Shown: positions 7,270 to 16,056, counted from the first letter of the stretch. The stretch: DNA of 21,261 nucleotides from an uncultured Massilia sp. (GCA_946886065.1 CAMPHU010000068.1:1-21261), one strand, 5' to 3'. Notes: generated by a model from the letters alone, not told the origin. Made by a program: numbers and translations.

Positions 7270-7282
7270 CCTTGCAAGTCAG

Positions 7283-8029
7283 TCAGCGGACGATGCAGTC
7301 CGTCGACTGCCCCTGTCCGGGTCCATTGCTGGCCACCGGACCGCCGCCGCCGGCGTCGAAGCTCGGCGGCGGGACGAACTGGATGCCCGGATTCGAAGGC
7401 ACGATCACCGGCGGCTGGTTCACGTTCGGCACATAGCCGAACTGGCCGGCCTGGAAGCCGAGCGCACCGCCGGTGTTGGTGACGATAATCGCGCCGTCGG
7501 TCACCTGCAGGTGCAGGCCGGGAGCCAGCGCCTGTGGCGGCGCCGGCCGGTCCGCCGGGGGGGGCGGCACGTAGTGCGCCACGAAGGTGGTGCCGCGGAT
7601 GCCGATGGTCGCGGTCGGCGTCTTGAGCGAGAACTTTTCCTTGTTGCGCTTGCCCATCAGGCCGGTGATCGAGCGCAGGCCGCCCTTCACCAGGCTGTAG
7701 CTGGCGTTGTCCGCTTCCGGCTTGTTCTCGTCATAGGAGAAGTTCTCGACCTTGAAGGTGGTGCCGGGGCGCAGCGTGATCTCGCTGTTGTCGACGAACC
7801 TGATCTGGGCGTAGGTGTTCTTCTCCGACACCAGGGTGTCGCCGCTTTCGATCTCGGAACGCAGGCCCAGCGCCTTGACGCTGCCGTCCGCCTTCTTGGC
7901 CAGCAGCGGGCCGCTCAGGCGCGTCACCATGCCCGCCACCTGCGCCGCCCAGGCCGCGCTGCCGAAACCGAGCAGCAGCGCGAACAGCAGGGCCTTAATT
8001 ACAGTACAGTTTTGCAGCAGGTTTTTCAT
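7283..8029 (-). CDS. Secreted FecR-domain protein
   Basis: 248 residues. A Sec signal peptide (about 1-28, ending GSAAWA-AQ) is followed by a FecR domain at about 30-150: VTRLSGPLLA, GDTLVSEKNTYAQIRFVDNS, LRPGTTFKVE and LKTPTATIGIRGTTF are the usual strands. The C-terminal 80 residues are Pro/Gly/Asn-rich and probably disordered. Classical FecR carries an inner-membrane segment and signals to a sigma factor; this one has no membrane helix after the signal peptide, so it is likely periplasmic or exported. The start codon lies inside the end of the TpsA gene (35-nt overlap), with GGAG a few nt upstream, so expression is probably coupled to TpsA. The ECF42 sigma next door is convergent and of a group not known to use FecR. 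Confidence 0.88.
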   Translation of the reverse strand: MKNLLQNCTVIKALLFALLLGFGSAAWAAQVAGMVTRLSGPLLAKKADGSVKALGLRSEIESGDTLVSEKNTYAQIRFVDNSEITLRPGTTFKVENFSYDENKPEADNASYSLVKGGLRSITGLMGKRNKEKFSLKTPTATIGIRGTTFVAHYVPPPPADRPAPPQALAPGLHLQVTDGAIIVTNTGGALGFQAGQFGYVPNVNQPPVIVPSNPGIQFVPPPSFDAGGGGPVASNGPGQGQSTDCIVR

Positions 8030-11000
8030 TCTTCACTCCAGTGTTCTCCGCGGGTGCAGGGCCGGCCTGCTTCTCGTTCTTCTCCGTCTGGCCCGGCTCG
8101 CCCTTGCCGGCATTGGCCTTCGGTTCGGACTGGCGGTTGATCAGGTTGACCGCCACGCGCTGGGTATCCTCGATCGGCGCAGTCGCATTGCCCTGGCCGG
8201 GAGTCGACACCTGGCACACCGGGAGGGTCGGATCTTTCGAGCACAGCACGGGCGCCGGCAGCACCGCTTCGCAACCCGGCGAGCCTGGCGAGGCCACGCA
8301 CTGCGCCAGGCTGGGCAAGCGGACTTCGCAGCCTTGCAGTCCCGGGCTGCCGATGCACTGCGCCAGGGTCGGCAGCACCACGCCGCAACCCGGAGCGCCA
8401 GGATTCACGACGCACGCCGACAGCGTGGGAAGCACGCCTTCGCACACCGGGGCGCCCGGATCGGCCAGGCAGGAATCGAAGGTCACCTGCAGCGTCTGGG
8501 CGCAGCCTTCCACGCCAGGCGTCACCTTGCAGACCTCGACGGCCGGCAGCACCACGGCGCAGTTAGGACCGGTCGGGTTGACCAGGCAGGCCTCGAAGGT
8601 CGCGCGCCGGATCACCGGTTCGCAACCCGGCAGCTTGGGATTGAGCTGGCACTGGCTCAGCGACGGCAGGACGCTGCCGCACTCCGCACCGGCCGGATTG
8701 ACGATGCAGGACTGCAGGGCCGCGTCCAGCACCGGGCCGCAGCCCGGAAGCGCCGGATTGACCAGGCAGGCCGACAGCGTCGGCGGCACCGGCTCCGGTT
8801 GCGGTTGCGGGTCCGGCTGCGGCTCGGGTTGCGGGTCCGGCTGCGGCTCGGGCTGCGGCTCGGGTTGCGGGTCCGGCTGCGGCTCGGGTTGCGGGTCCGG
8901 CTGCGGCTCGGGCTGCGGGTCCGGTTGCGGCTCGGGTTGCGGGTCCGGCTGCGGATCGGGCTGCGGGTCCGGCTGCGGCTGCTGGTCGGGTTCGGGGTCC
9001 GGCTGCGGGTTTGGCTGTGGATCCGGCTTCGGCTCCGGATCGGCGCCGGTGGTGGTCACCTTTACGCGGTCCGCCGGCACCAGGATGCTGCCCGGGGCAA
9101 TCGACGTCGAGCCGCCCTCCACGCTCACGCTGCCGCTGCCGGTGTTGACGCGCGCGGCCGCGCCGATGGTGACCGCGCCGCCGTTGTCGGCGAACAGCCG
9201 GATGTTGCCGCTGTCCGAGTTCACGCTGCCTTCGATGGTCAAGGGGCTGTGGGTGACCAGGCTGATGTCGCCGCCGACCGACTTGACGCCCTGGCCATAG
9301 TCCCCGGTTGCCGCCACGGTCAGGCCGCCGGTGCTGTCGATCGAGATCGCGCCGGCGTTGCCGCTGCCGGCTTGCACGACGTCCTTCAGGATCAGGGGGC
9401 GGTCGTTGACGATGTTGATCGGGGCGGTGCCGGCCGCCGTGTTGGTGGCCGACAGGATGTTGGCGCTGGTGTGCAGCGGAAGGCTGTCGCTGCCGATGCC
9501 GCCGCGCGAGCTCAGCGACAGGAAATTGCCCGTCAGCTTGCCGGCGCCGCCGATGGAAGCGGCGTCGACCAGCACGGCGCTCCCCGCGGCCAGGCTGTCG
9601 ACGAACAGGTTGCCGCCGCGCAGGCTCACTTCGACGCCGGCTTTCACGCCGGCCAGGCCGCCCACGGAGCCGATGCGCAGGCTGTCGATCCAGTTGAAAT
9701 GGAACTGGTTGCCGGAAGCGGCCCCCGCCAGGGTGCCGACCTGGTTGGCGCCGGCCAGGTACACGTTGACGCCCTGGACCTTCAGGCTCTGCGCCTTGAT
9801 CGGGCCTGCGCCATTGATGCCGCCGCGCGCGCTCAGGTCGGCCAGGCCGTTCGCTTCCACGGTCCCGGCCAGGACCAGTTCGTCGCCCGCTTCCAGCACC
9901 ACGCTGCTCGAGGTGATCTTGCCGCCGACGTTCAGCTTGTTGCCGCTCAGCTGCACCTTGCCCGGGGCCTCGATCGCGCCGCCTGTGCTCACCACGATCC
10001 CCGCGCCGCCGAGGCGGGGATGCAGGTTGCCGAGGAACTGGGTGGCGCTGCCGGTCAGCGTGACCGGCGCGTTGATGCCGATGACGCCCTGGGTATCGAG
10101 CACGAGGTGGCCCGCCACGCTCAGGGCGCTGTCGATGCTGATCGTGCCGGTGTGGGCGCTGCTGCCCAGGTTGATCTCATAGGCCTTCATCGCCGCCAGC
10201 TGGGACGGCGCCAGGACCAGCGCGCCGCCGGACGCGGTGCCCGGACTGCTTGGGACATTGCTCACGCTGATCGGGGCGGCGTTGTTGTAGGGATTCAGGC
10301 TAACGGTCGGCAATACCCCGCCGAGGCCGCGCACGCTGCCCTCGAAGCTCATGCTCCCGGCCTTGACGTCGAGGTAGCCGCCGGTGGCGAGCGAGCCTTC
10401 GGTGCTCAGCACGAAGGCGTTCGCGGCGCGGAAGTCGAAGCCGGCGCCGGCAAGCAGCGCCGCGTTGACGACGATCTTGTTGCCTGCCTGGGCGCGCACG
10501 GCGTTGGCCGTCTCCAGCCCCACTTCAAAGGTCAGGTCGTGCTGGGCCTGGAGGACAATGTCGGCATTGCTCGCCAGCAGAGCCGCCGGCAAGACCCGGC
10601 TCACGCCGTTCAGGTTGCCGTTGCCGAACAGGGCGACATCGAGCGCCGTGGCGTCGTCGCGCTCCCCGACCACCATGATGTCGTAGGGGTCGAGCAGCCA
10701 GGTGCCCTGGCGTCCGCGTGCCGAACCGGCATCGACGCGGATGCCGTCGACATCCAGGTCGTGGCCCGAGGTTTCTACCAGGCCGCCGCTGCCCGCGCCC
10801 ATGGCGCGCGCCGAGATGCTGCCGTAGGCCGCGGTGGCGCCGTCGGACCACAGCACGACCTTGCCGCCGTCGCCCTGCCCGAGCGCGTCGGCGCGGATGC
10901 TGGCGTCCTTGCCGAACCAGGTCTGCCGCGCGTTGGGCAGCAGCGGGTTCTTGCCCTGGTAGCCGCCGCCAACCAGCACCGTGCCGCCGCCCTGCCGGCC

Positions 11001-11909
11001 GCTGGCGTCCGCCGCGGCGTTGCCAGCCAGGCCGACGCGTTCGCCCAGCAGGTGGATCTCGCCGCCCGTGCTGCCCTCGGCGGCGCCACGTGCGCTGGTG
11101 AAGCTGCCCTGCTCGAGCACCGTGTCGCGGCTCGCCTTGAGCACGATCTTGCCGTTGGCGCCGACCACGGCGCTGTCGGCGTTGACCACGCCGCGCTGGT
11201 TCACCAGGGCGCCGTAGATGCCGATGCGGCCGCCGGCGGCCACCACCTGGCCCAGGTTGATGGCCTGGTCCTGGGGCGCCGACACCACCACGTGCAGGTC
11301 CGGATTGCCGGCGTCGACCAGCTCCACGCTGCGTCCGGCCGCCAGCACCACCTCGCCGCCGGGCGCGCTGATCACGCCGCTGTTCTCGACCTGCGGCGCG
11401 ACCAGGAACACCTTGCCGCCGTTCGGGGTCGAAATGGCCCCTTCGTTGCGCACGCCGCCCGCGGCTGCGCCCTCCTTGAAGCGCTTTTTCCCGGCCAGGA
11501 AGTCGGCGTCCGTCATGTTCAGGGTGGAAGCCACCAGGCCGTTCACGTCGACGCGCGCGTCGCGCCCGAACACGATGCCGTTCGGGTTGAGCAGGAAGAC
11601 CTTGCCGTTCGACTGCAGCGCGCCCAGGATGCGGCTCGGGTCCTGGCCCAGGATGCGGTTGAGCACCGCGCTGTCGCTGCCTTGCTGGATGAAGCGGGTG
11701 ACCTCGCCCGGATTGACCGAGAAGCTCTGCCAGTTGATGATCGTGCCGGGGGTGTTCGTGATCGAGAACACGTTGCCCTGCTGCGAGAAGCTGGCCTGGC
11801 CGGCCACGACTTGCGGCGCGGCGGGAGCGGCATGCGCGGCCCCGATTCCCGCCATGGCGGCGGCCACCAGCAGCGCGGCCGGGCGCAGCTTGAACAATGC
11901 TTGTTTCAT
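7995..11909 (-). CDS. TpsA exoprotein: filamentous-haemagglutinin-like adhesin with Pro-rich stalk and cysteine repeats
   Basis: 1304 residues. A signal peptide (1-27, GAAHA-AP) leads into the two-partner secretion domain. Its NPNGIVFG motif is at 108-115, preceded by INWQSFSVNPGE, as in FHA-type TpsA proteins. A long right-handed beta-helix of repeats rich in Gly, Val, Ser and Ala extends to about residue 955 and includes WLLDPYDIMV near 400. Residues 957-1043 are a Pro-rich tract of DPQPEPQP-like units. Residues 1043-1235 hold ten repeats, each with two cysteines nine positions apart. The last residues are KLYCN. The protein would be exported by Sec and threaded through the adjacent TpsB to the cell surface. 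GGAAGA precedes the ATG, 11 nt after the TpsB stop. The ligand is unknown; adhesion or biofilm is the usual family role. Confidence 0.93.
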   Translation of the reverse strand: MKQALFKLRPAALLVAAAMAGIGAAHAAPAAPQVVAGQASFSQQGNVFSITNTPGTIINWQSFSVNPGEVTRFIQQGSDSAVLNRILGQDPSRILGALQSNGKVFLLNPNGIVFGRDARVDVNGLVASTLNMTDADFLAGKKRFKEGAAAGGVRNEGAISTPNGGKVFLVAPQVENSGVISAPGGEVVLAAGRSVELVDAGNPDLHVVVSAPQDQAINLGQVVAAGGRIGIYGALVNQRGVVNADSAVVGANGKIVLKASRDTVLEQGSFTSARGAAEGSTGGEIHLLGERVGLAGNAAADASGRQGGGTVLVGGGYQGKNPLLPNARQTWFGKDASIRADALGQGDGGKVVLWSDGATAAYGSISARAMGAGSGGLVETSGHDLDVDGIRVDAGSARGRQGTWLLDPYDIMVVGERDDATALDVALFGNGNLNGVSRVLPAALLASNADIVLQAQHDLTFEVGLETANAVRAQAGNKIVVNAALLAGAGFDFRAANAFVLSTEGSLATGGYLDVKAGSMSFEGSVRGLGGVLPTVSLNPYNNAAPISVSNVPSSPGTASGGALVLAPSQLAAMKAYEINLGSSAHTGTISIDSALSVAGHLVLDTQGVIGINAPVTLTGSATQFLGNLHPRLGGAGIVVSTGGAIEAPGKVQLSGNKLNVGGKITSSSVVLEAGDELVLAGTVEANGLADLSARGGINGAGPIKAQSLKVQGVNVYLAGANQVGTLAGAASGNQFHFNWIDSLRIGSVGGLAGVKAGVEVSLRGGNLFVDSLAAGSAVLVDAASIGGAGKLTGNFLSLSSRGGIGSDSLPLHTSANILSATNTAAGTAPINIVNDRPLILKDVVQAGSGNAGAISIDSTGGLTVAATGDYGQGVKSVGGDISLVTHSPLTIEGSVNSDSGNIRLFADNGGAVTIGAAARVNTGSGSVSVEGGSTSIAPGSILVPADRVKVTTTGADPEPKPDPQPNPQPDPEPDQQPQPDPQPDPQPDPQPEPQPDPQPEPQPDPQPEPQPDPQPEPQPEPQPDPQPEPQPDPQPQPEPVPPTLSACLVNPALPGCGPVLDAALQSCIVNPAGAECGSVLPSLSQCQLNPKLPGCEPVIRRATFEACLVNPTGPNCAVVLPAVEVCKVTPGVEGCAQTLQVTFDSCLADPGAPVCEGVLPTLSACVVNPGAPGCGVVLPTLAQCIGSPGLQGCEVRLPSLAQCVASPGSPGCEAVLPAPVLCSKDPTLPVCQVSTPGQGNATAPIEDTQRVAVNLINRQSEPKANAGKGEPGQTEKNEKQAGPAPAENTGVKNEKPAAKLYCN
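8205..8780 (-). repeat. Ten tandem 19-21-residue cysteine repeats in TpsA
   Basis: Within residues 1043-1235 the pattern L-P-x-L-x-x-C-x8-C-x-x-V recurs ten times, with N-P or a similar turn after the first cysteine and often P-G before the second (for example LSACVVNPGAPGCGVV). The first cysteine is C1048 and the last C1232, twenty in all. Eight of the ten share the turn-plus-GC core closely; repeats 2 and 4 carry one or two extra residues. The copies differ in DNA sequence, so the pattern is kept at the protein level. Confidence 0.85.
8781..9041 (-). repeat. Proline-rich tandem repeat tract in TpsA
   Basis: About 87 residues (957-1043) in which every second residue is proline, with D, E, Q, K or N between. 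The commonest DNA unit is 24 bp coding for DPQPEPQP, mixed with 6- and 12-bp variants. Units are multiples of three, so copy changes would alter length without breaking the frame. The tract links the beta-helix to the cysteine repeats. Confidence 0.9.
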
Positions 11910-11920
11910 CTGGTCTTCCT

Positions 11921-13546
11921 TTAGTAGGCCAGGGCGATACGCACGTGCAGCTTGTCGCTGCCCTTGCTCACCTGGGCGCCCAATGCGCCCGCTTTCACGA
12001 CATGTCCGTAATCGACCTGCAGCGAGGCCGCGCCGCCGGCCGCGAAGCGCAGGCCCAGGCCCGCGCCGGCGATGGTGGTGCTGTCCAGCTCACCCGGCAG
12101 CGGATCCTTGCGCTTGCCGTAGGCGCTGTCGTAGAAGGCCAGCGCGCGGCACTGCCAGCCGGCGCGGCTGCACCAGTTGGGCGTGTACAGCTCGAGGTTG
12201 GCGCTCAGGCCGGAGTCCGCCGACAATTCGCGCTCGCCGAAGCCGCGCACCGAGGTCGAGCCGCCGGCGCCGAACTGCTCGCCCGGCACCAGGGCGTCGG
12301 CGCTCAGCTGGCCGTTGGCCAGCAGGCGCGCCTGCCAGTCGCTCCCGCCCAGGGCCTGGCTCCAGGCGCCGGAGACGCGCAGCGCGGTGTAGCCCGGCCT
12401 GGCGTTCAGGCGTGCGCGCCGGAAGTCCTCATCCGAGCCGCGCGAGCCTCCCGGCACATTGCGCAACAGGGTCAGCGCGAAGTTCGCTTCGCCGCCGTCG
12501 AGCGCCACCCGGCCCGCGTAGCCGATGCTCAGCGGGCGCACGGTGACGTCGTTGCCGAAGTCCTGGTCCGCGAACAGCACGCTGTTCTTGTAGGCCTTGA
12601 TGTCCGCGCCCAGCAGCAGGCGCGCTTCGAAGTCGCGCCCGGCCAGCAGGCCCTTGGGCAGGATCTTCGTGTAGCGCGCGCCGTACACCGCGCCGCGGCC
12701 GCTTACGGCCAGGTCGAACAGGCCGGCGCTCACCACGCCGGAGTCGACGTCCGAATAGCTGGCGTAGAAGTCCAGCGCCGCGCCTTGCGCGTACAGGGGA
12801 ATGTGGTAGCCCAGTCCCCACACGGCCACCTGGTCGGGTTTTTCCACGGTGGTGGTGTACTGCAGGCTGCCGACATGGTCGCGGCCCCACAGGTCGGCGT
12901 GCTGGAGCAGCACGCCCGCATGGGTCTTGCCGGTCGCATCAAGGCCGGTGTTGTCGAGGTTGAGCATCACGCTCCACGGCTTGACGTCCTGCACCTCGAT
13001 GGCGGCGTCGACGCTGTCCTCCAGCGTGCCGCTGCCCAGGCTCAGCTTGATCTTCTTGGACGGGTTCTCGTTGGCCAGCTTGAGGTTGGCCGACACGTCC
13101 TTGAGGTTGGGCGTCTGTCCCGCGGCCAGGGCCGGCAGGCTGCGGCGGATGTTCTGTTCGCTGTGGTAAGCGTTGCCGGTGACCTTGATGCCGCCGATCC
13201 GGGTCTGCACCACCTTCAGGCGCACCACGCCGCCATTCAGTTCCTGCTCCGGCAGCTGCACCGACACGACGTTGTAGCCGCGCGCGTGGTACAGGGCTTC
13301 GAGCGCCTCCAGGGCGCGCTGGACGTCGCCGAAGTCGCGGTTCGGGCCCGCGTGCGGCGCCACGGCCTGGTCGATCTCCTTCGGGTCCAGCAGGGTGTTG
13401 CCGGCCACCTCGAAGCGGCTGATCTCGAACCGGACGATGTCGTCGGGCGCGGGCGCGGCAGCGGGAGTCCCGTCCTGGGCCCACGCTGCGCCGACTGCGG
13501 CGGCAAGCACGGAGCCTGCGAGCAGGCGTGCAAAGCGTTGTTTCAT
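11921..13546 (-). CDS. TpsB outer-membrane transporter (ShlB/FhaC/HecB family)
   Basis: 541 residues. A signal peptide (1-23, GAAWA-QD) is followed by POTRA domains: FEISRFEVAGNTLLDPKEID, the second starting near TRIGGIKVTGNAYHSEQNI. A 16-strand beta-barrel follows; it carries VRGFGERE (the conserved VRG[FY] motif of Omp85/TpsB proteins) and ends in the aromatic C-terminal strand LHVRIALAY. It exports the TpsA protein encoded next. The start is placed at the ATG at 13546 because the signal peptide begins there; an in-frame ATG at 13639 would put 31 Arg-rich residues before it and bury the signal. The ribosome binding site is weak (AGAAG). It leads the tpsB-tpsA-fecR operon. Confidence 0.93.
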   Translation of the reverse strand: MKQRFARLLAGSVLAAAVGAAWAQDGTPAAAPAPDDIVRFEISRFEVAGNTLLDPKEIDQAVAPHAGPNRDFGDVQRALEALEALYHARGYNVVSVQLPEQELNGGVVRLKVVQTRIGGIKVTGNAYHSEQNIRRSLPALAAGQTPNLKDVSANLKLANENPSKKIKLSLGSGTLEDSVDAAIEVQDVKPWSVMLNLDNTGLDATGKTHAGVLLQHADLWGRDHVGSLQYTTTVEKPDQVAVWGLGYHIPLYAQGAALDFYASYSDVDSGVVSAGLFDLAVSGRGAVYGARYTKILPKGLLAGRDFEARLLLGADIKAYKNSVLFADQDFGNDVTVRPLSIGYAGRVALDGGEANFALTLLRNVPGGSRGSDEDFRRARLNARPGYTALRVSGAWSQALGGSDWQARLLANGQLSADALVPGEQFGAGGSTSVRGFGERELSADSGLSANLELYTPNWCSRAGWQCRALAFYDSAYGKRKDPLPGELDSTTIAGAGLGLRFAAGGAASLQVDYGHVVKAGALGAQVSKGSDKLHVRIALAY

Positions 13547-13594
13547 GGTTAGGCTTCTACGATGTTTGTTCTTGTCTGTTCTCGGCGCTGGCCG

Positions 13595-13626
13595 AGCGCA
13601 CCGGCAGGGACGCCGTCTGGTGCGCT
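13595..13626 (-). other. Hairpin in the tpsB leader
   Basis: Perfect 8-bp inverted repeat AGCGCACC (13595-13602) and GGTGCGCT (13619-13626), with a further GGC/GCC pairing inside. It lies about 50-80 nt upstream of the tpsB start and downstream of the candidate promoter, so it would be in the mRNA leader. Confidence 0.4.
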
Positions 13627-13669
13627 GGTAGGACTGCATGCAAGACGAGTGTACTCAGCTTTATCTTGC

Positions 13670-13699
13670 AGTGTAGAAAAAATAGGGGAAGCAAAGCAA
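13670..13699 (-). promoter_or_regulatory. Candidate sigma70 promoter for the tpsB-tpsA-fecR operon
   Basis: On the minus strand, TTGCTT (13699-13694) and TACACT (13675-13670) are 18 nt apart, about 125 nt before the tpsB ATG. The elements are moderate matches to consensus. Confidence 0.3.
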
Positions 13700-13722
13700 C
13701 TTCCCCCACCCTGAGGGGGAAG
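13700..13722 (-). terminator. Candidate terminator after the cyclase gene
   Basis: CTTCCCCC (13700-13707) and GGGGGAAG (13715-13722) form an 8-bp stem with a 7-nt loop, about 40 nt past the cyclase stop. The minus-strand continuation is TTGCTTTGCTTCC, only moderately T-rich, so termination may be partial and read-through into the tps genes is possible. Confidence 0.45.
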
Positions 13723-13761
13723 AAAGGCGACACATTGTTGTTCCGTTGCAACCTTAGATAG

Positions 13762-16041
13762 TCATTTGGTCTCGAAACTGGTGACCCCGTCCCAGTCCGG
13801 TCCCGGCGGATAGCGCCGGTAATGGGCGATGCGCTCCAGGTAGAGGGCGTACAGCCCCCGTTCCGGGTGCGCCGCCTGCAGCGCCTGGACCGCGTCCTCG
13901 GCGGCGTGCCATTGCTGGGCGCGCACCAGCGCCAGCGCCGCATCCCAGGCGGCCAGCTCTGCGTGCACGGCGGGATCCAGCGCGCCGGCCCGGCCGAGCG
14001 GTTCGAAGATCGCGACCGGCTCGGCCTTGCCCTTGACCCGCACCAGGTCCAGCTCGCGCCAGGCGAATTCCGGCGCCGCCAGGCGGGTCGCCTGGCCGGC
14101 GGCGATGCCCACGCCGTACACCTTGGTGATGCCTTCCAGGCGCGCGCCCAGGTTGACCGCGTCGCCCATCACCGTATAGGCGCGGCGGATGGCCGAGCCC
14201 ATGTCGCCGACGTGCATCAGGCCGCTGTTCAGGCCGATGCCGATCTTCAGGGCGGGCCAGCCGCGCTGCAGGAACTCGCGGTTCAGGCGTGCGGCGCTGT
14301 CCTGCATCAGGAGCGCCGTGGCCACCGCGCGGCTGGCGTGGTCGGCGAAATGCACCGGCGCGCCCCAGAAGGCCATCACGGCGTCGCCGATGTACTTGTC
14401 GAGCGTGCCCTGGTGGCTGGAACGGATGTCCTCGGACATCGCGGTGAGATACAGGTTGATGTACTCGCGCAGCTCCTTCGGGCTCAGGCCCTCGGAGATG
14501 GTGGTGAAGCCGCGCACGTCGACGAACATCACGCTCAGCTCGCGGCTTTCGCCGTCCATGCTGTAGGCGGCGGGATCCTCGGCCATCTTCGCCACCAGCT
14601 CGGGCGCGACATATTCGCCGAAGCGCGAGACCAGCGCCCTGCCCTTGCGGAACTCGAAGAAGTAGCCCCAGGCAAGGTTGAGCACGAACAGGGCGCCGAT
14701 CAGGAGCAGGCAAATGAACAGGTTGAGCACCACGTCGTGCCCGGCGTAGAGGTAGTAGTTCAGCCAGGCGCAGGCGGCGAAGACGGTGCCCGCCAGCAGC
14801 ACCGACCAGGCCGGCGACAGCAGCGCCAGCGCGGCGGTCAAGACCAGGCCGACCACGCCGGCCTGGATCGCTTCCACCGCTTGCGCCCACCATGGACGGG
14901 TCTTGAAGCGTCCGTCCAGCATCGACTTGATCAGGTTGGCGTGCACCTCGACCCCCGGGAAGACCGGATTCACGGGCGTGGCGCGCAGGTCCTGCAGGCC
15001 GGGCGCGGTGGTGCCGACCAGGACGATCGCCCCCTCCAGCACCTGCTTCGGCACCTTCCCGGCCAGGACGTCGGCGGCCGACACGTAGCGGAAGGCGCCG
15101 CCGTGCGGCCCGCCGCTGCCGCGGTACTGCACCGTGACGGTCATCGCCTCGCCGACCGGAATGCCGGTCGCGCGCTGTCCCGGGAAAAACATGTCGAGGA
15201 AGCCGATGGTGTCGGCCTGGCGCTCGAGCGCGGACAGCGTGTCCACCGTTTCGGTGAAGCGCGGCTTGATCGACACGGCCTCGGCGTAGGCCGCCGCCGT
15301 CGCCAGCGAGAGCGCGGGATAGAAACCGTCGCCGATGCGGAACATCAGCGGCGAGCTGCGCACCAGGCCGTCGGGACCGGGCTCCGTGGTGAACACGCCC
15401 GCGCCGGCCGCTGCCTGCTGCAGCCTTGCGATATTGCCTTCGTAGCCATCGGTGGCGTAGGCCAGCACCGAGCGGCCGTTCAGGTAGTCGCTGGTGAAGG
15501 ACGGCTCCGGCAGCATGCCCTTCTTCTGCTCCGGCGCCAGGTTAAAGCCGAGCACCACCTTACGCCCCTGCAGGGACTGCGCGAACAGGCCGTCGTAGTC
15601 GAGCTGGCCCTTGATCTGGCCGAGCTCGCGCTGCAGGCCCGGCACGTCCTTCAGTTCGTGCGCGGCCAGGCGCTCCAGCACGGCGTAGCCGGAACTGGTA
15701 TCCGCTTCCGGGAAGGAGATGTCGAAGCCCACCGCGCCCGCCTCGTAGTGGCGCGTGAGCCGGTCCACCAGTGTGGCGAGCACGTTGCGCGGCCAGGGAA
15801 AACGTCCGATGTCGGCCAGGCTCTTGCTGTCGATGTCGACGATGACGATGGAGGGATCGAGCTCGAAGGGCTCGAGGCGCATGCGCAGGTCGGCGATGAT
15901 GGTGTCCTGGCGCACGACCGTATGGCTGGACCAGAAGTCCAGCGGATACAGCACCGCGGCCAGGGTGAGCAGCATGCCGAGCGCCCAGCGCGCGCCATAG
16001 CGCGTCCAGGCGCGGGTGAATGCCAGCCGGATCCGTCCCAT
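13762..16041 (-). CDS. CHASE2-domain membrane adenylate cyclase (class III)
   Basis: 759 residues. One membrane helix (about 17-35) is followed by a periplasmic CHASE2 sensor (about 40-375: IVIVDIDSKSLADIGRFPWPR, FDISFPEADT, VLVGTTAPGLQDL, FPGVEVHANLI). Two or three more helices (about 390-460) and a cytoplasmic class III cyclase domain (about 500-680) complete it. The metal-binding aspartates D508 (MFVDVRGFT) and D553 (KYIGDAVMAFWGAP) are present, as are K549 and D627, the pair that favours ATP over GTP, and the catalytic N630 and R634 (VNLGARLEG). All active-site residues are therefore intact and cAMP is the likely product. GGAGG lies 5 nt before the ATG, 15 nt after the HD-GYP stop, so the two form an operon. 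The signal sensed by CHASE2 is unknown. Confidence 0.93.
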   Translation of the reverse strand: MGRIRLAFTRAWTRYGARWALGMLLTLAAVLYPLDFWSSHTVVRQDTIIADLRMRLEPFELDPSIVIVDIDSKSLADIGRFPWPRNVLATLVDRLTRHYEAGAVGFDISFPEADTSSGYAVLERLAAHELKDVPGLQRELGQIKGQLDYDGLFAQSLQGRKVVLGFNLAPEQKKGMLPEPSFTSDYLNGRSVLAYATDGYEGNIARLQQAAAGAGVFTTEPGPDGLVRSSPLMFRIGDGFYPALSLATAAAYAEAVSIKPRFTETVDTLSALERQADTIGFLDMFFPGQRATGIPVGEAMTVTVQYRGSGGPHGGAFRYVSAADVLAGKVPKQVLEGAIVLVGTTAPGLQDLRATPVNPVFPGVEVHANLIKSMLDGRFKTRPWWAQAVEAIQAGVVGLVLTAALALLSPAWSVLLAGTVFAACAWLNYYLYAGHDVVLNLFICLLLIGALFVLNLAWGYFFEFRKGRALVSRFGEYVAPELVAKMAEDPAAYSMDGESRELSVMFVDVRGFTTISEGLSPKELREYINLYLTAMSEDIRSSHQGTLDKYIGDAVMAFWGAPVHFADHASRAVATALLMQDSAARLNREFLQRGWPALKIGIGLNSGLMHVGDMGSAIRRAYTVMGDAVNLGARLEGITKVYGVGIAAGQATRLAAPEFAWRELDLVRVKGKAEPVAIFEPLGRAGALDPAVHAELAAWDAALALVRAQQWHAAEDAVQALQAAHPERGLYALYLERIAHYRRYPPGPDWDGVTSFETK

Positions 16042-16056
16042 CCCTGCCTCCGGCGC

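Noticed and set aside
7283..8029. FecR protein as anti-sigma partner of the neighbouring ECF sigma factor
   Set aside because: The genes are convergent, the sigma is of the ECF42 type that works without an anti-sigma factor, and this FecR has no membrane segment beyond its signal peptide.
8781..9041. CRISPR-like or minisatellite array
   Set aside because: The repeats are contiguous without unique spacers, in frame, and code for a Pro-rich linker.
7815..11924. 1369-residue plus-strand reading frame opposite tpsA
   Set aside because: Antisense to a protein with a signal peptide, TPS motif and tandem repeats; the Arg/Leu and Gly/Cys runs are mirror images of the Pro-rich tract.
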